64,000 bases of DNA from Siniperca chuatsi (taxonomy: Eukaryota; Chordata; Actinopteri; Centrarchiformes; Sinipercidae), in the NCBI RefSeq assembly GCF_020085105.1, contig NC_058056.1:14473929-14537928 (forward strand), written 5' to 3'. Each line of letters opens with the position of its first letter. The stretch's first letter is position 1. Below the pieces are notes generated by a model that was not told the origin of the DNA, ran no database searches, and saw only the letters and a list, made by a program, of their open reading frames with translations. Of this stretch, positions 12,301 to 23,924 are shown piece after piece. The translations under genes and the position numbers were made by a program.

Positions 12301-15300
12301 ATTTGACACATAGTCTGATGGGGAGCCTTGTGCATGCCTGTTCAAAACCAGATATCACCTGGATGGATACTCATGCTTCCCCTTTTTTCTATTATGCGCT
12401 GCAGTAATCATAAACATTACTTATTAGGGCCCTGATGCATTAAGTTAGCATGATGTGAATTACCTGGCCGACATGGTGTGCAGTCTTTAGCAGCAGTCTG
12501 TAAAGCTTCTGTTCCCCCAGGACACATCTGGCACCGGGGACAACCAGAGGAGCTGTCAGAGAGAAAGACTATGAGTTTCATGGCAGCCACAAGTAACCAC
12601 CAAAGCTGATTTAGTTTAAAGCTGTTGTTGCAGCTTGGTTTCACAGCACTAACAGACATATGAGCAATGGTTTGGTTTAGGTCTGTCATTTCACAGGTTA
12701 AGCAAAGGTTTGAATAATAATACACAGCTTTGACAAACAACATCGTTATCTTCTAAAAACAATGTCAATGTTTCACTGCCAAATTAGGATTTAAATCAAG
12801 GGTTTTTGGTTGGCGTCAAAGAAGTTACCAGACTGTCACGGTGAAGGGCTGAGCCTAAAGGAGAAGTTATTTGTCTACCAATGGATCTTCCTTCCAACCC
12901 CCACCTATGGTCATGATCTTTGAGATCCCATTTAGAAGATGCAAAAATCAGTTTCCTTTACAGGGTGTGTGGGCTCAGATATGTGGAAGGAGCTCAGAGT
13001 AAGTGTTGTCCTTTCACTCCTCCTCCTTTGTTTTGCTCAAGATGCCTCAGAAATGTCTCCCTGTGGAGGTCTTCTGGGTACATCAGCTGGGAGGAGAGCC
13101 CTGGGCAGACTGCGAGAGAACACGCTGGAGGGACTACAAATATCCTATCTAGCCTGGGAATCCTTATGATCCCCCTCGGAGACCTTGCAGCCCTTAGCCT
13201 GCTGTAACCATATCTCATACCTGGATAGCCGACAAAAAAATCTAGGGATTGATGATGGTCTCTTGCACCTGAATCCACACACCATCTTATATTTCCAATT
13301 CCATGTTCTATAAGCCCCATTCATATCTGCTGGGACATCATACATGCCACTTCAATTTTCATACCTTCTACTGATTAATCAAAGCAGCGACTGTGTAACT
13401 GGCCTTGTGTGTGTGTGTGTGGGTGTGTGTGTGTGTGGGTGCATCTGTGCTGGCAAACAGAACCATGGGATGGAAACATGTGATGTTCGATCTGGTTGTT
13501 AGATAAGTGATTTTCCAAACACAGAGATAGTTATAGTTTCTGGGTCCTAGTTACAAACAACAACAGAAATAGTAACAGAAACCCGGTGACATTCAAGTGC
13601 AACTTACTTGCAAAAACTTCCTTGTGCGCAGGGTGAACATGAAGTGGAACTCTGCTGCGATGAAAAGAAACCTGAAAGCAGCATACAGAAAATAACTCAA
13701 CACATGTGATTCATGTTTTCTCTCAAGTTAAGATAATATGAAACTGCATTGAGATCATTGCATGTAAATTAGTAATCATACATCTTTATAGGTAGATAAT
13801 GTATTCAGTTCCAGGATAACATTGCTTTATAATTGATCTGGTAAAGACATTTTAAATATATAAGTCTGATTTGTGACTACGAGCATATTGCTGTTTTTGT
13901 CTGAAAGCATATCACTAGTCACTGATTTACAACAGTACTATGAGTTTTAGTCTACAGCTAAATAAACACACCTGGTGAACAACTTGTACAACTGTCTCCA
14001 CCAGTGTTATTGTTGAAGGATCCAGGAGGGCAGGGGTGACATAATGGACTTCCAGTGAAACTGTACCGTAGTGTAAAATACACAAGAAATTGACCAGTGA
14101 CGTAGACAGTAGAGTAGCCAATACCATTAGAAAAAAAAAATTGAATTTGTTGGCACAATCTGTGTCCTTACTTTGTGTAGAAGCCACGGTTGCAGGGCAG
14201 ACACTGCTGCTGTCCAGCTAGTGGCTGATAGAAACCTCTAGTGCATGGCAGGCAGGCTCCAGGAAATAGACACAGCCCGGGGGCAGAACAGCATGCACAC
14301 AGCAGGGTGTCTCGGCAGGGATAAAGAATCATTAACTTTGACTTTATTGTCTGTTCTTACAGTTTTAATCACTGCAGTATTAAATCTTAGAGGTTATCTT
14401 TAGTAGAGGCAGGACACGTATCTGATAAACAAGAATGAGTTAAGATCCTAAAACATTCAAATGCTTCTGTGATCCACCATCACACACAAAAAAAAAGAGT
14501 AAAATGGTTGCTTCATGTCAGATGACATGGTCATTGACTCACTGTTGTCGTATTGTGATCCTGGTGCACAGGGCTCACAAGTAGAAGTGTTGAATGCAAA
14601 GCAGCCTGGGGTTGTGCTGCTGATAATCATGGGAGTTGGAGTCAGACTGGTCACATTCTCGATGAGAGTCGTGTTCATCACAGCAGGAGTGAGTGTGGTC
14701 TGGCTCAGCACCATGCCTGGAAGAGAAGGACACTGGATGTTTCAAATCTGACTTCTGGTAGTGGACTGATACAGGGCTGCAATGCAAACTCAACAATTTC
14801 ATTGGCCTAAAATTGTTAATGAATAAAAAAAAAATGATTGGGGTTGTACTGGTAGCCCTAAAGGCCTAAACATGACTTTCAACGTCCAGGGTTTGAATGC
14901 AGCCCGGGACCTTTGTTGCATGTTGTTCTCCATCTCTCTCTCTTCTCTCCTCATTTGCTGGCATCTCTCTACTGTCAACTATCCGATACAGGCATTTATT
15001 GCTTATAATTAAGTTAATAAGGAGGAGAATTGTTGGTTTGACCAGCAGCTGACCTGTTGCAAAGATCATGCAAATCTCTCTGTGGTTTTTGGAGTTTGTT
15101 GTCTAATCCAAAATATTTAATACAATAGTTGAAGCAAAAAAAAAAGCCACATATTAAACACGATTAAAGGGGCTAGCCTAAACCTTTTTGGGGCCTAAGG
15201 TTATTTGCTTTGGGGGCCCCCCTTCCCATCATTCCACCTTTACAAAACCACTCACATAACCACATTTTAGTCCTCAATTGTTCTTGACTCTTTTTTCTTT

Positions 15301-16582
15301 TTGTAACAAATACATTTGCAACCATATTACAAATGATAACTATGATCTCTTTTTGTGTTGTTTTTGCTCGTTTTCACACACTAAACATAATACATATCAC
15401 CAAAGTAGATCTTCCTCTGTTGTGGTGATGGTGATGGCTAATTTAGTCTTGGATACTCTAGTGTTAGTGTAGAAATTGCATTTACACCCCCATTTATATT
15501 TTCAGGCATTTATGGTAGTGGTCACCGTAAATTTATCTCCCTCCTTCTCAGACATGTACTGAACGTGGATCCAACCTCGGGAACACAAGCAAGGTATGAA
15601 AAACAGAACAAAAAGTGTTGCAGGTGGGTGGCAGCCATGGGCGGCTGCCTGCGTATTACCTCATAGAAAAGAGGAGAACGTCTTCATTCAACGACAGCTG
15701 TGTTATTGTGATATCTTAAATCACTCCACAATACCATTCAACATTATCTATCCACTGAGAGGGGGGCAACAGGTAAAAGCAAGACAGAGCCCATATTGTG
15801 GTAGTAATCACATTAGCCATGCGCTTAAGTGCTTTCTTGAATATGAGCCATCCTCCTCATGAAATTCAATTATTCAGAAAGGGGGTCATGTGATTTCTCT
15901 AGTTCAGTCTCCTCTGGGTTGGCAAAATTTCTCTCTCAAACTTTTAGACAGGAGCTTCTGTTGAAATGGCAGAAAGATAAGCTGAAATCCTGAAAGTGTG
16001 GAAGGGTCAGATTCAAATGTGATCTAAATTGTAAGTGCCTGAAGAGAGATTATAGTGATACCACAGCAAGATGCTATCATCATCATAAAATAAGATCAGT
16101 AGTATTAATTCCACTGTAGATTAAACACAATAAGTCAGCACGTTGATTTTACTGAAATTTTTCATGACAGTTTGTTATGAAGTCTGGGTGCAAACAAAGT
16201 AAGATTTTAATCATAAAACTTCCCAACTCATGAACTTGAATTTTAGAAAGCATTTGTCATACAGAGCTCGAATTTGTTTTGTCATTGCGTTAATGATTAT
16301 TCCATTTGTAGTGTTTTTACACATTGTTTATTCCACAACATCTATAATAAGCTTAAAATTGAGCTATAATAGGCTATTCCACTTTGAACTGTGATTTTAA
16401 GTGGTGAATTAACATTATGGTATTTCATGTGATCTATGATATCTCAATGATATCTCTGTTGCAGAACAATAGTGCCCTCCCTAGTGTGTGGTAGCATTAC
16501 AGCAGCTGCTTCGCTAGAAGTGTCTAAACTTACCTATGAAATAAGCGGCGCATATCGCAGGCAGAACTCCCCGGCAGTCCAT
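9327..16582 (-). CDS. Cysteine-rich single-pass type I membrane protein, family not recognised
   Basis: Nine minus-strand exons: 16582-16534, 14716-14543, 14310-14172, 14060-13972, 13671-13608, 12552-12464, 12337-12225, 12124-11968, 9484-9327. All have GT-AG ends, and the phases join to 343 residues. Residues 1-22 look like a signal peptide (MDCRGVLPAICAAYFIG, then SQTT). A Thr-rich stalk follows, then about nine short CxxC modules (CEPCAPGSQ, CLPCNRGFY, CHPCPPGSF, CSPCAQGSF, CTPCRPG, CDVCPENHY), in the style of ephrin-receptor-like (GCC2/GCC3) or TNF-receptor repeats. Seven N-glycosylation sequons are present. Residues 281-302 form one membrane span rich in Val, Leu, Ile and Gly. The 41-residue tail has APLLGKE and YYAI, possible endocytic sorting signals. 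There is no kinase or death domain. Ligand and role are unknown. The 3'UTR probably reaches about 8714. The first coding exon is the least certain. Confidence 0.82.
9820..11405 (+). mobile_element. Full-length Tc1/mariner transposon
   Basis: 1586 bases, flanked by the TA target duplication (9818-9819 and 11406-11407). Left end CAGCTCTGGAAAAAATTAAG and right end (read on minus) CAGTTCTGGAAAAAATTAAG form the terminal inverted repeats, differing at one base over the first 20. It carries a transposase pseudogene in plus orientation and sits in the last intron of the cysteine-rich membrane protein gene, opposite to that gene's direction. Length, ends and target site are those of Tc1 elements. Confidence 0.95.
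10109..11110 (+). pseudogene. Tc1 transposase, interrupted by two in-frame stops
   Basis: One reading frame of 333 codons plus terminal TGA, broken by TAG at 10661-10663 (codon 185) and TAA at 10850-10852 (codon 248). No frameshift is needed. The N-terminal helix-turn-helix DNA-binding region is visible (ERRVASILKISKTAV), followed by a basic GRGRKR linker. The DDE-type catalytic motifs survive: FSDESNF before the first stop, QQDNAPCH after the second stop and SPDLNPIENLW. The product as read is only 184 residues and lacks the second and third catalytic residues, so it should be inactive. Confidence 0.93.
12845..13258 (+). mobile_element. 3' end of a non-LTR retrotransposon (LINE remnant)
   Basis: Degenerate sequence resembling the C-terminal reverse-transcriptase region and 3' tail of a common fish LINE. 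It keeps a CCCACCTATGGTCATGA stretch, a Leu-Gly-Arg-rich region near 13080-13130, ACACGCTGGAGGGACTACA, and a GATTGATGATGG tail like the GATGGATGG ends of such elements. Internal deletions and frame breaks are evident. It lies in an intron of the cysteine-rich gene (between its exons at 13608 and 12552), antisense to it. The family assignment is from memory of the pattern. Confidence 0.6.
13405..13440. repeat. (GT)n microsatellite
   Basis: GT dinucleotide run with two GGGT interruptions. Confidence 0.9.
14841..15010 (+). mobile_element. tRNA-derived SINE, diverged copy
   Basis: The order of blocks matches the better copy at 54967-55139: TGGTAG head, GGTTTGAATGC in place of a B box, CCTTTGTTGCATGTTGTTCTCC, a CTCT-rich stretch, CTGTCAACTATC, then ACAGGCA. 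Both promoter boxes have decayed. It sits in the first intron of the cysteine-rich gene. Confidence 0.65.
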
Positions 16583-17688
16583 CCTCCAGATATTATCGAG
16601 TACTATCACCAAATAATGTCGGGCTACAGCATCTCATCCCCGACAAGTGGTCGAGTAGCCTTTGTTTTTCTCAGAGGACGTCAGTGAAGCTCGCCCGCAG
16701 TGGGATCAGTTCGCACATCAGTGTCATATGACAAAACACACATCATGTGATTTTACTTTAGAGAAAAAAACTGAGGAAAATGGGCCGCTGATTCAGGTGG
16801 CTCTCTTGTTGTTACACAGAAGAGCCAGCAGGGGCGCCACTGCTTCTTGTATGGTTCAAATCAAATGAATTGTACAGTATATTCTACATAGATGGTTTCC
16901 CTGTACTCCTGTAGTGTCTGTGGGACTCAACAGGGAGCCTATTGTGTGACTATTATTGTGCTTTATGTCGTTTTATAAATACTATTATCAATAGGCCCAT
17001 AATATTCCCCTTTTCAATAAATACCTTCTCCCTATATAACATTTATATAGGTAGAAGGTATATATATAAATATATATTTAGATACAAATTATATTGCATT
17101 GTAAAAATACAAGTTATACAGGTTTGCTGTCTGATTTGCAATGGGTGTTTTCTAACAGATGATATTGGTGCGTCATCCCTGAGTAATAATGAGTGACATT
17201 TTGTACAGTAGCCTAACTTGTTACCAAAACATACATGACACAGAAATAACACAGACATTGTTTTGGGGAAGAGACGTTTTTTTCACAAGTCACGAGTTGA
17301 AAACCCACTTCCCTTTTCATGCTACATTCACAGGTGGGTGGAATTTACTTTGGCATTTACGGGACACAACAAACCTCAGGGCAACAATTAACACTTATGT
17401 TACAAGTAGACTAAACGTCATAGGTCAAGATAAACAATCCTGGATAATCTCACTCACAGGGAATCCAAAAGTAATAAAAGAAAATAATAATCAGCTTATT
17501 CATGGAAATAAATCATAGTGGCACTCAAAACATTTTCACAGCAATTTTAATGCAAAATGTGTGAAATTAAGAATATAATAAAAGATGAAAAGCTAATTAT
17601 CCCACAAATTTCTTGCAACAAATTTAACTAACAATCTTTCTGATCTAAAATGAAACTTTCATAGGCCTGTGGAGCATGTTGCACATAT
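16583..17688. other. Intergenic stretch between the cysteine-rich gene and cfap99
   Basis: About 1.1 kb. The first few hundred bases above 16582 are the probable promoter and 5'UTR of the cysteine-rich gene. The lower-numbered side of 17688 is the 3'UTR of cfap99; an ATTAAA variant signal is readable on minus near 17545. I see no exon. Confidence 0.5.
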
Positions 17689-20600
17689 TTATGTCTTGAG
17701 TGTTTCCGTTGGAGAAACAACATATGGAGTGTCCTTCTGGATATGACGCTCTAAGCTCAGCTCCAATTCCTCCCAGCTGTTCTCCTTCAAGCCTTTCTGG
17801 CAGAACAAGAAACAGAGAGACGAGTGAGGAACATTATTTACTGCCACTAGAATGAAAAATCCCAACACTAACAAAAACAGACAAAGCTTACAACTGACTT
17901 ACTGAGAGAAGTCACTTCTTTGTTTTGGATTTCATACTCACTCTGTTGTGCGTCTCTGTGTGTCTAACAGTGTGCGCTGCTGCCTGTTTAGAGGTTTTGG
18001 CCTTCTTGCTTTCAATTTGCTTCAGTCTTTGGCGCTCATGTTTTTTCTCTTCGAGCTTCCTCTGCAGAGCCAAAACTGTCATATCCTGAGTCACCGACTG
18101 CTGAAAACCCAGCCTGGCTTTCCTCTCCCCTTTCCTGCAACATGCCAAAACTATCATGAAAGTGTGTGTGATATTTGTGTGTTTGCACATGTATCTGCTT
18201 CAGTCCACATTTTCCTACTGTCTTAATTGAGTCAGAGCCAAACATTTTCCTGACCTGATGGCAGCAGCCTGTGCCAGCGCTCTCCTGTGGAGGTCGATGG
18301 TGTCCAGCTGCTCCAACAGCAGCTGCTTCTTGTTCTGCTTCTCCTCCAGGATGTGCTCCCGTTTCTCCTGCTGCTCTGTTTGCTGCGCCTCCTTCAGGAG
18401 GGCCAGCCGCTCCTTCAGCTCGGCCAGGGACATCTCTCCCAGCAGCTTGTGGCCTGCAGTCTGACATTGGACAACAGATTAACCATGACGTGAAAAAACA
18501 CGTGATCACATGGCATGAGATGGCATCCATGCTTTCCTTCACTCACCTCCGTGTCGTCAAAATTCCCGACTCTAATGTGAGGAAGCGATTCAATGGCACG
18601 GATTTCATGGATGATTTCAAATTTCCTGCTGAGCTCTGCCTGTGCTTCCTCTAGTGCTTGACGAAGGAGCTCTCGACCTTGCTCTGAGACTTCTTTCACT
18701 GTGAAATTTTCATGAAATTGATGAGAATGAAAAGCAAATCATGAAAAAAATAATGATTGTATCACACATGATTTCAAATAATGAGGCGTACCTATACTTT
18801 GCTTGAACTTCTGTAACTTCTCTTTAGCTGTCTTTGAGTTCTTGTGGCCCTCTGCCACTTGTTGCACCAAGTCTCTCATTTCTTTTTCCTCCTGCAACCT
18901 TTTCTCAGCATATCTCCGCATCAGCTGAGCTGTCTACAAGACACAACAAAGCAACCATAAAAAACTTTTTTCATGCATAACTGTGGATCCCTTTATAAAG
19001 ACTTCTTTAAATGGTGTTTGTAGAGCGTGCATTTTATCCCTTCTCTTTACACACTGTGTAATCTTCTGTAAATTCCTTTTCTTATCAGTTGTCAAGTGAT
19101 CTTTACCCACCTCTTCTTTCTTCAGCTGAGCAGTCTTCTGGTTGCGTTCCATTATGCGTGTGCGGGCCATAGCTGCCTCCTCATAACTGATGCGTCCCTC
19201 CAGACGCCTGCGCTCAATCTTGGCCAGCTCCTCCTGAAGGTCCTTCTCACGCATCTCCTTCTGCCACTGCAGGAAAGACGAGGGCTCACGTGCCCCCTCC
19301 ACCAGACGCTCCATTCTGTGTCACAAACACAAACACAAGCAAACAGCCTTGGCTTGTTTAGCCTAGTTGAGCTTTATTTATTAAAGAAGTCTCATTGAGT
19401 TCGACATCTTCTCTGCAAGAGAGCCCTGAGAACAAATTACTGTGTAAGTAGAATTTTATTGAAGGTCAAGCAATGGCAGGTAAATGCTGTGCTGTACCTT
19501 TGCAGCTCCTCCTCCACCTGGCGGTCATATAGCGCCCCCTGCCTCAGGATGGCTGCACTGTTGAGCTTGATGGACCAGCTGTTACTCTAAATAGAAAAAT
19601 ACACACATTCCAGTGGAAATTATACCTATTAGTTGCATTAGTTTTATTAGTATTAGGAAATTAGTTGATATTCATCACTATCATTCTGGAGACTGATCCA
19701 CTGAAGCAGGTGAAATACTTAGATCTCACCTTATTACTGGAAGGAGATTCAGAGGAATTAAATGAATTGAACTTGAGTTTTGAATCAAAGTCCTCCTTAA
19801 CCACAGGCGTCACTTTCTGCAATACAAATGAGGGTTAATCAGAAATCAGTGAACTGACTCTGAACTGAGTGAATGTTTCTTATCTAAAAGGACGTGTTGT
19901 GATTTAGTTACCAACAGAGGAGAAATGAACATTAAGCAAGTTGAATCAGTTGTATTTATATAGCCCAAAATCACAAAAAAGAAGAAACCTTTGGAGATTT
20001 TTTATCTATATAAATAAGGTTGGATATGAATCACTAACAATAATTTGGAAATTCACCGAAAGCACAGTAAATAGCCCCTACCTTGGTGTGTTCCGACTTC
20101 TTTGGATTTACACATCTGAACTGTTTTATGTTTGCCTCATAGAGCAGTTCCTTTGGTGAAAAACATAGGATGTCGACACAGAGGCATGTAATAAAGCTGG
20201 TATTAGCTCTGATGATAATAATATGATAGTATGATGATGATTATATATTTGCCACTTTAACAGAATTATTTTAACTGAGCAGTTCAGAATTGAATTCCAA
20301 AAAATAACAACTTTTTTATGTTTTTAATGTGCTGTAATTAACTGTTGCATATATCAGGGGTTGATTTACAACTACTCTTTCTGTCAAACTTGTTTTCTTT
20401 TATATTACATCAGTATAACAGACCATATTTTGCCTTTTAGATATCATAGTCTTTTTCTGATATAATGGTAAAAGCAGACATTGTACCTCAGACTTTTGAT
20501 GGTTCTTTTGTTTGAGCTCCTCTATCATCTGCATCTCTTTTGGAGCCCTGTATGTGCTATTTGGTACCTATAAAACAAAAACCTTTTGAGTGGTGCGTCC

Positions 20601-21805
20601 ATCAAAGCCTCGACACAATATAGGCTACAGTTTAATGACCTGTCTTGTTTACATTCTCTTTAAGGATATATCTGTTGGCTGTTACACAAAAACAAAAGAC
20701 AGTACATACATAAACTAATTCTGTGGCAATGTTTGAAGGAAATATTGTGTATAACTGTAGATGAGGCTGACTGGTTTGCATTTTTCCTGCTGTGGAATGA
20801 GCTCAGGCATAGGTAGAGGGGGAGGTTTAGGTTTGGTGAGAGAGAACTCCTGGGGCTCAGTCGTTTTGATCTGAGCTTTCTTGACCTGACTCCCTCGAGA
20901 CATTTTGACAGCCAGCTGGTCCATGAGAATATCGATCTCAGGGCGCCATCTAAAGGACAAATAGACATATGCTTTCATTCCTTGCCTTTGGAATAACATT
21001 CATTGCCTAAAAAAATATTATTCCTGTACTCTACTTTTCTCACCTTAGCAGAGGGCCTATCCAGTGTTTCTCCACATAGGCTGCATCATAAATATCATTC
21101 CACTCTTGTTGTATCCAGGTGGTGAGGTTTGTGAAGAAGAAAGTCAGGAACTACAGCCAAACACAGTACACACACACACACACACACTTACACAGAGGGC
21201 ACAGTAACAGAGCTATTGATTGCTGGTTATTTCCAATGCAACAACACTACTGTTATCTGAAACTGAGTTTCTCACTGTGTGCATCTTCTTGATGTCCAGA
21301 GATTTGACAATGTTGCTAAAACGCTGAAGTCCAAGATCATCAAGAGCAAACGTGGCGAGGTAACAGATAACTGAAGAACAACATAGTATTATAAACATGT
21401 CAGTGGCAATCTTGTTTTATTCAGAGTAAAATTTAGAGCTAGAGTACAAGACTGTTTAGTTCACTGACTTACTGACAAACTGGCTGCGATCACCTCTGGA
21501 TAAGCATTTCCCATTCTGGCCATAGAAGACATTGATAACTACGTCCAGTAACTTTTTGTGCTCAGTACATCCAGAAACAACATCAAGTATGAACTTCTTA
21601 TGCAGAGTATCCATGTTCTGCAACAAATGACAAAGGTGATATTCAGGGGTCAGCACAAGCAGCATCAGGATACTGATCTGAGGCTACCTACCTGCAGATC
21701 CTTTGAAACATCTTCCATGAAGTCATCCAGACATTGTCTGCCAGCGATGAACTTATCGAGTAGCACAATGGCCTCCTTGACAAGTGAGCCATAGCTTGAT
21801 GACAT
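17689..21805 (-). CDS. cfap99: Cilia- and flagella-associated protein 99
   Basis: Complete minus-strand gene of 15 coding exons: 21805-21692, 21617-21473, 21370-21276, 21150-21044, 20949-20772, 20567-20487, 20150-20082, 19816-19730, 19586-19498, 19315-19111, 18933-18792, 18698-18547, 18460-18255, 18134-17942, 17796-17689. They sum to 1971 bases and join in frame to 656 residues. The N-terminal 200 residues look like a folded helical region (start MSSSYGSLVKEAIVLLDKF). From about residue 320 to 620 it is a highly charged coiled coil, with family-type stretches MERLVEGAREPSSFLQWQKE, RISYEEAAMARTRIMERN and MSLAELKERLALLKEA. CFAP99 is a conserved axonemal protein of motile cilia with no known enzymatic motif. 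It is divergent from zfyve28, its neighbour in human 4p16.3. The fifth exon ends at an atypical donor (CCA/GTCAGC), the weakest junction. Confidence 0.92.
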
Positions 21806-23924
21806 TTTATGTCGACCTGCAGAAGGCTGGTGGAAACTGATCTTCGCTGGCAGAAAAGCCCGCAGAAATACAGTTTATATCGTCAATACTCACGCATAGA
21901 TTGTGTAAAAATTTAAACTGTGAGAGAGCGACCTAAGTGGTTGCTATTAAAAGATACATATATTCATAAAAAGTAAATGTTTCCAAGAAAATTCACGGAG
22001 CGGCTTGTTTTCAGCGCGAACCGTTGCCATGTCCAATCGTTGCTTAGCAACACACTAGCATAAACAGAAATGTATCCCAGCTATAACACCTGATGTTAAA
22101 TGAGTAGTACCTCACAAAAACAGGAAATATCAACATTCATTTGAATTAATGAGAGGTATTTTTTATTATTGGGTTGTTTTGTTCAACATGTAAAAAACTT
22201 TCAGGGTTTTAATCCATCGGATGCAGATTAACAGTGTGACATCCTGATCCTTTGTTGGCTGCCATAACAATACATATGACGTAGCATATTGTGACGTCTC
22301 TGCGAGCCATGCGCTGCCTTCATGTGCTGTTGGAAATCTTGGAATTAGCACATCAACGCGATAAATACAGTAAGGAAAGAGGAAATACATTTTAATAATT
22401 ACAACCAGGCAGCAGCCCTATGAGTGACTGTCACGAATAGTTGTCATAGGGAAAAGTGACTAACTTCACTTCAGGGTTTTGAGGGGTTTGTGGGGAAAAG
22501 CTGATTACTGAACAAATCACATGCAAACTGGGGTTTTAGAGTAGTCTCACAATGCATCATCTGATTTGCTGCCATAATCTGATTAACATAAGAAGATTTT
22601 TGTGGGCATGTAAACAAAGTTATTGGGTTGTCACTCTGTGGTCACAAAATTTATTTTGAAATATATATACTTTAAATAGGCTAAATATTTAAAGTCTTAC
22701 AGTGTTACGTCTTAACGGTGAATTGTCAAAGAATGAGTTGTAAGAATGAGCCGTCAAGCTCAAGTATTAAGACAACATGGGTAAGAAGTCTTAGTTAGTT
22801 TGAACATCTACAGTTTCATTACAAATGAGCAAACTCAGCTGTAAACCCTCTGCTGATGAAGACCGTTTGATAAGGTTGAAAGCTAAGTGAGTGGACCTTG
22901 AGCTGACATTGTTTTGCCAACTCCTGTTTCCCCAGCCAAGAATAAACTGCCCAACTCAGTTTACATTTCTGTTGCAAAATAACTCTGTAACTTAAATTTA
23001 AGTCCCCCGTAAAATTCAACTTAAATTTAAGTCCCCGTCCACTCAAAAATCTGTTCTGCTTATTGTTACTTTGCTTGAATGCCTGCCCTTCACTGTGCAG
23101 AATGATGGAGGCTATGTGCAGAGTTTCACACAAGAAGGCTGTTTTCACATTTATCTGCTAAAGGGGGAAAGTTTATTTGTGCTGACCTCAAATCTGAATT
23201 TAGGACGTGTACGTAAAAGCATGATTTTGTGACAGCACGACTAGTTTGGAAGTCCAATATGCAACTAACACAAGTTTGATGTGGACACAGTAAACCCTTA
23301 AAAATATTTGCATATTCACAGAACAGACACCGGACAGACATTTTGAATAGATAATTCACACTTTTTTGTGTGGAAAAACCATAACAGACACGAATCATCA
23401 TTAAAAAGTCGAGTATTTCTAAAGTAAACATGCTCTATTTAAAAAATAAAAATGACCAGTCACTTGGTCTGTTTTGTTCATATTTTCGCCCAAAAGCGAA
23501 GGGGAGCACGGTATTTTGGAGCAGCACTTGGAGGCATCATTTCCTGGGAAAGTGGGAGGTGAATGTTGTCAACGTGACTGTCATCAAGTAACGTTAGAGG
23601 GGCAGAGAACAGCAGAGCAGTCGGTGCTCCGCTTATCTGTATCGTCGGGACTTTGGAAGTGGCCGGGGCGGGGGAGACGGGTAGCCAACCTCGGGATTCA
23701 GGGAAGATGGAAATAAGTCGTTCTTTTCGAATATCTTCTTTGTACGCTTTCATAGCTGTATTGTAACGTTCAGGACAACTTACCGTACATTGTGTTTTGT
23801 ACCTTTTCCGTTTTGGAACCCACCAGCGTTAGCTAGCTTAGCAGCCAACGGCTGATACTGTCAGACACACAGGTACAGGGGAGGAGAGGAGGGGTTGGTG
23901 ACAAAGGAAGGTGGCGAGGTAACG
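21806..23924. promoter_or_regulatory. Divergent intergenic region between cfap99 and zfyve28
   Basis: About 2.1 kb separates the two start codons. The cfap99 side (21806-22060) and the zfyve28 side (about 23500-23924, G-rich with several CG dinucleotides) should hold the two promoters and 5'UTRs. The middle is AT-rich with no visible exon. Transcription starts cannot be placed from sequence alone. Confidence 0.45.

Noticed and set aside
18036-18542. Long alternative-frame ORFs over cfap99 exons 13-14
   Set aside because: They run through introns; the spliced coiled-coil frame is the real one.
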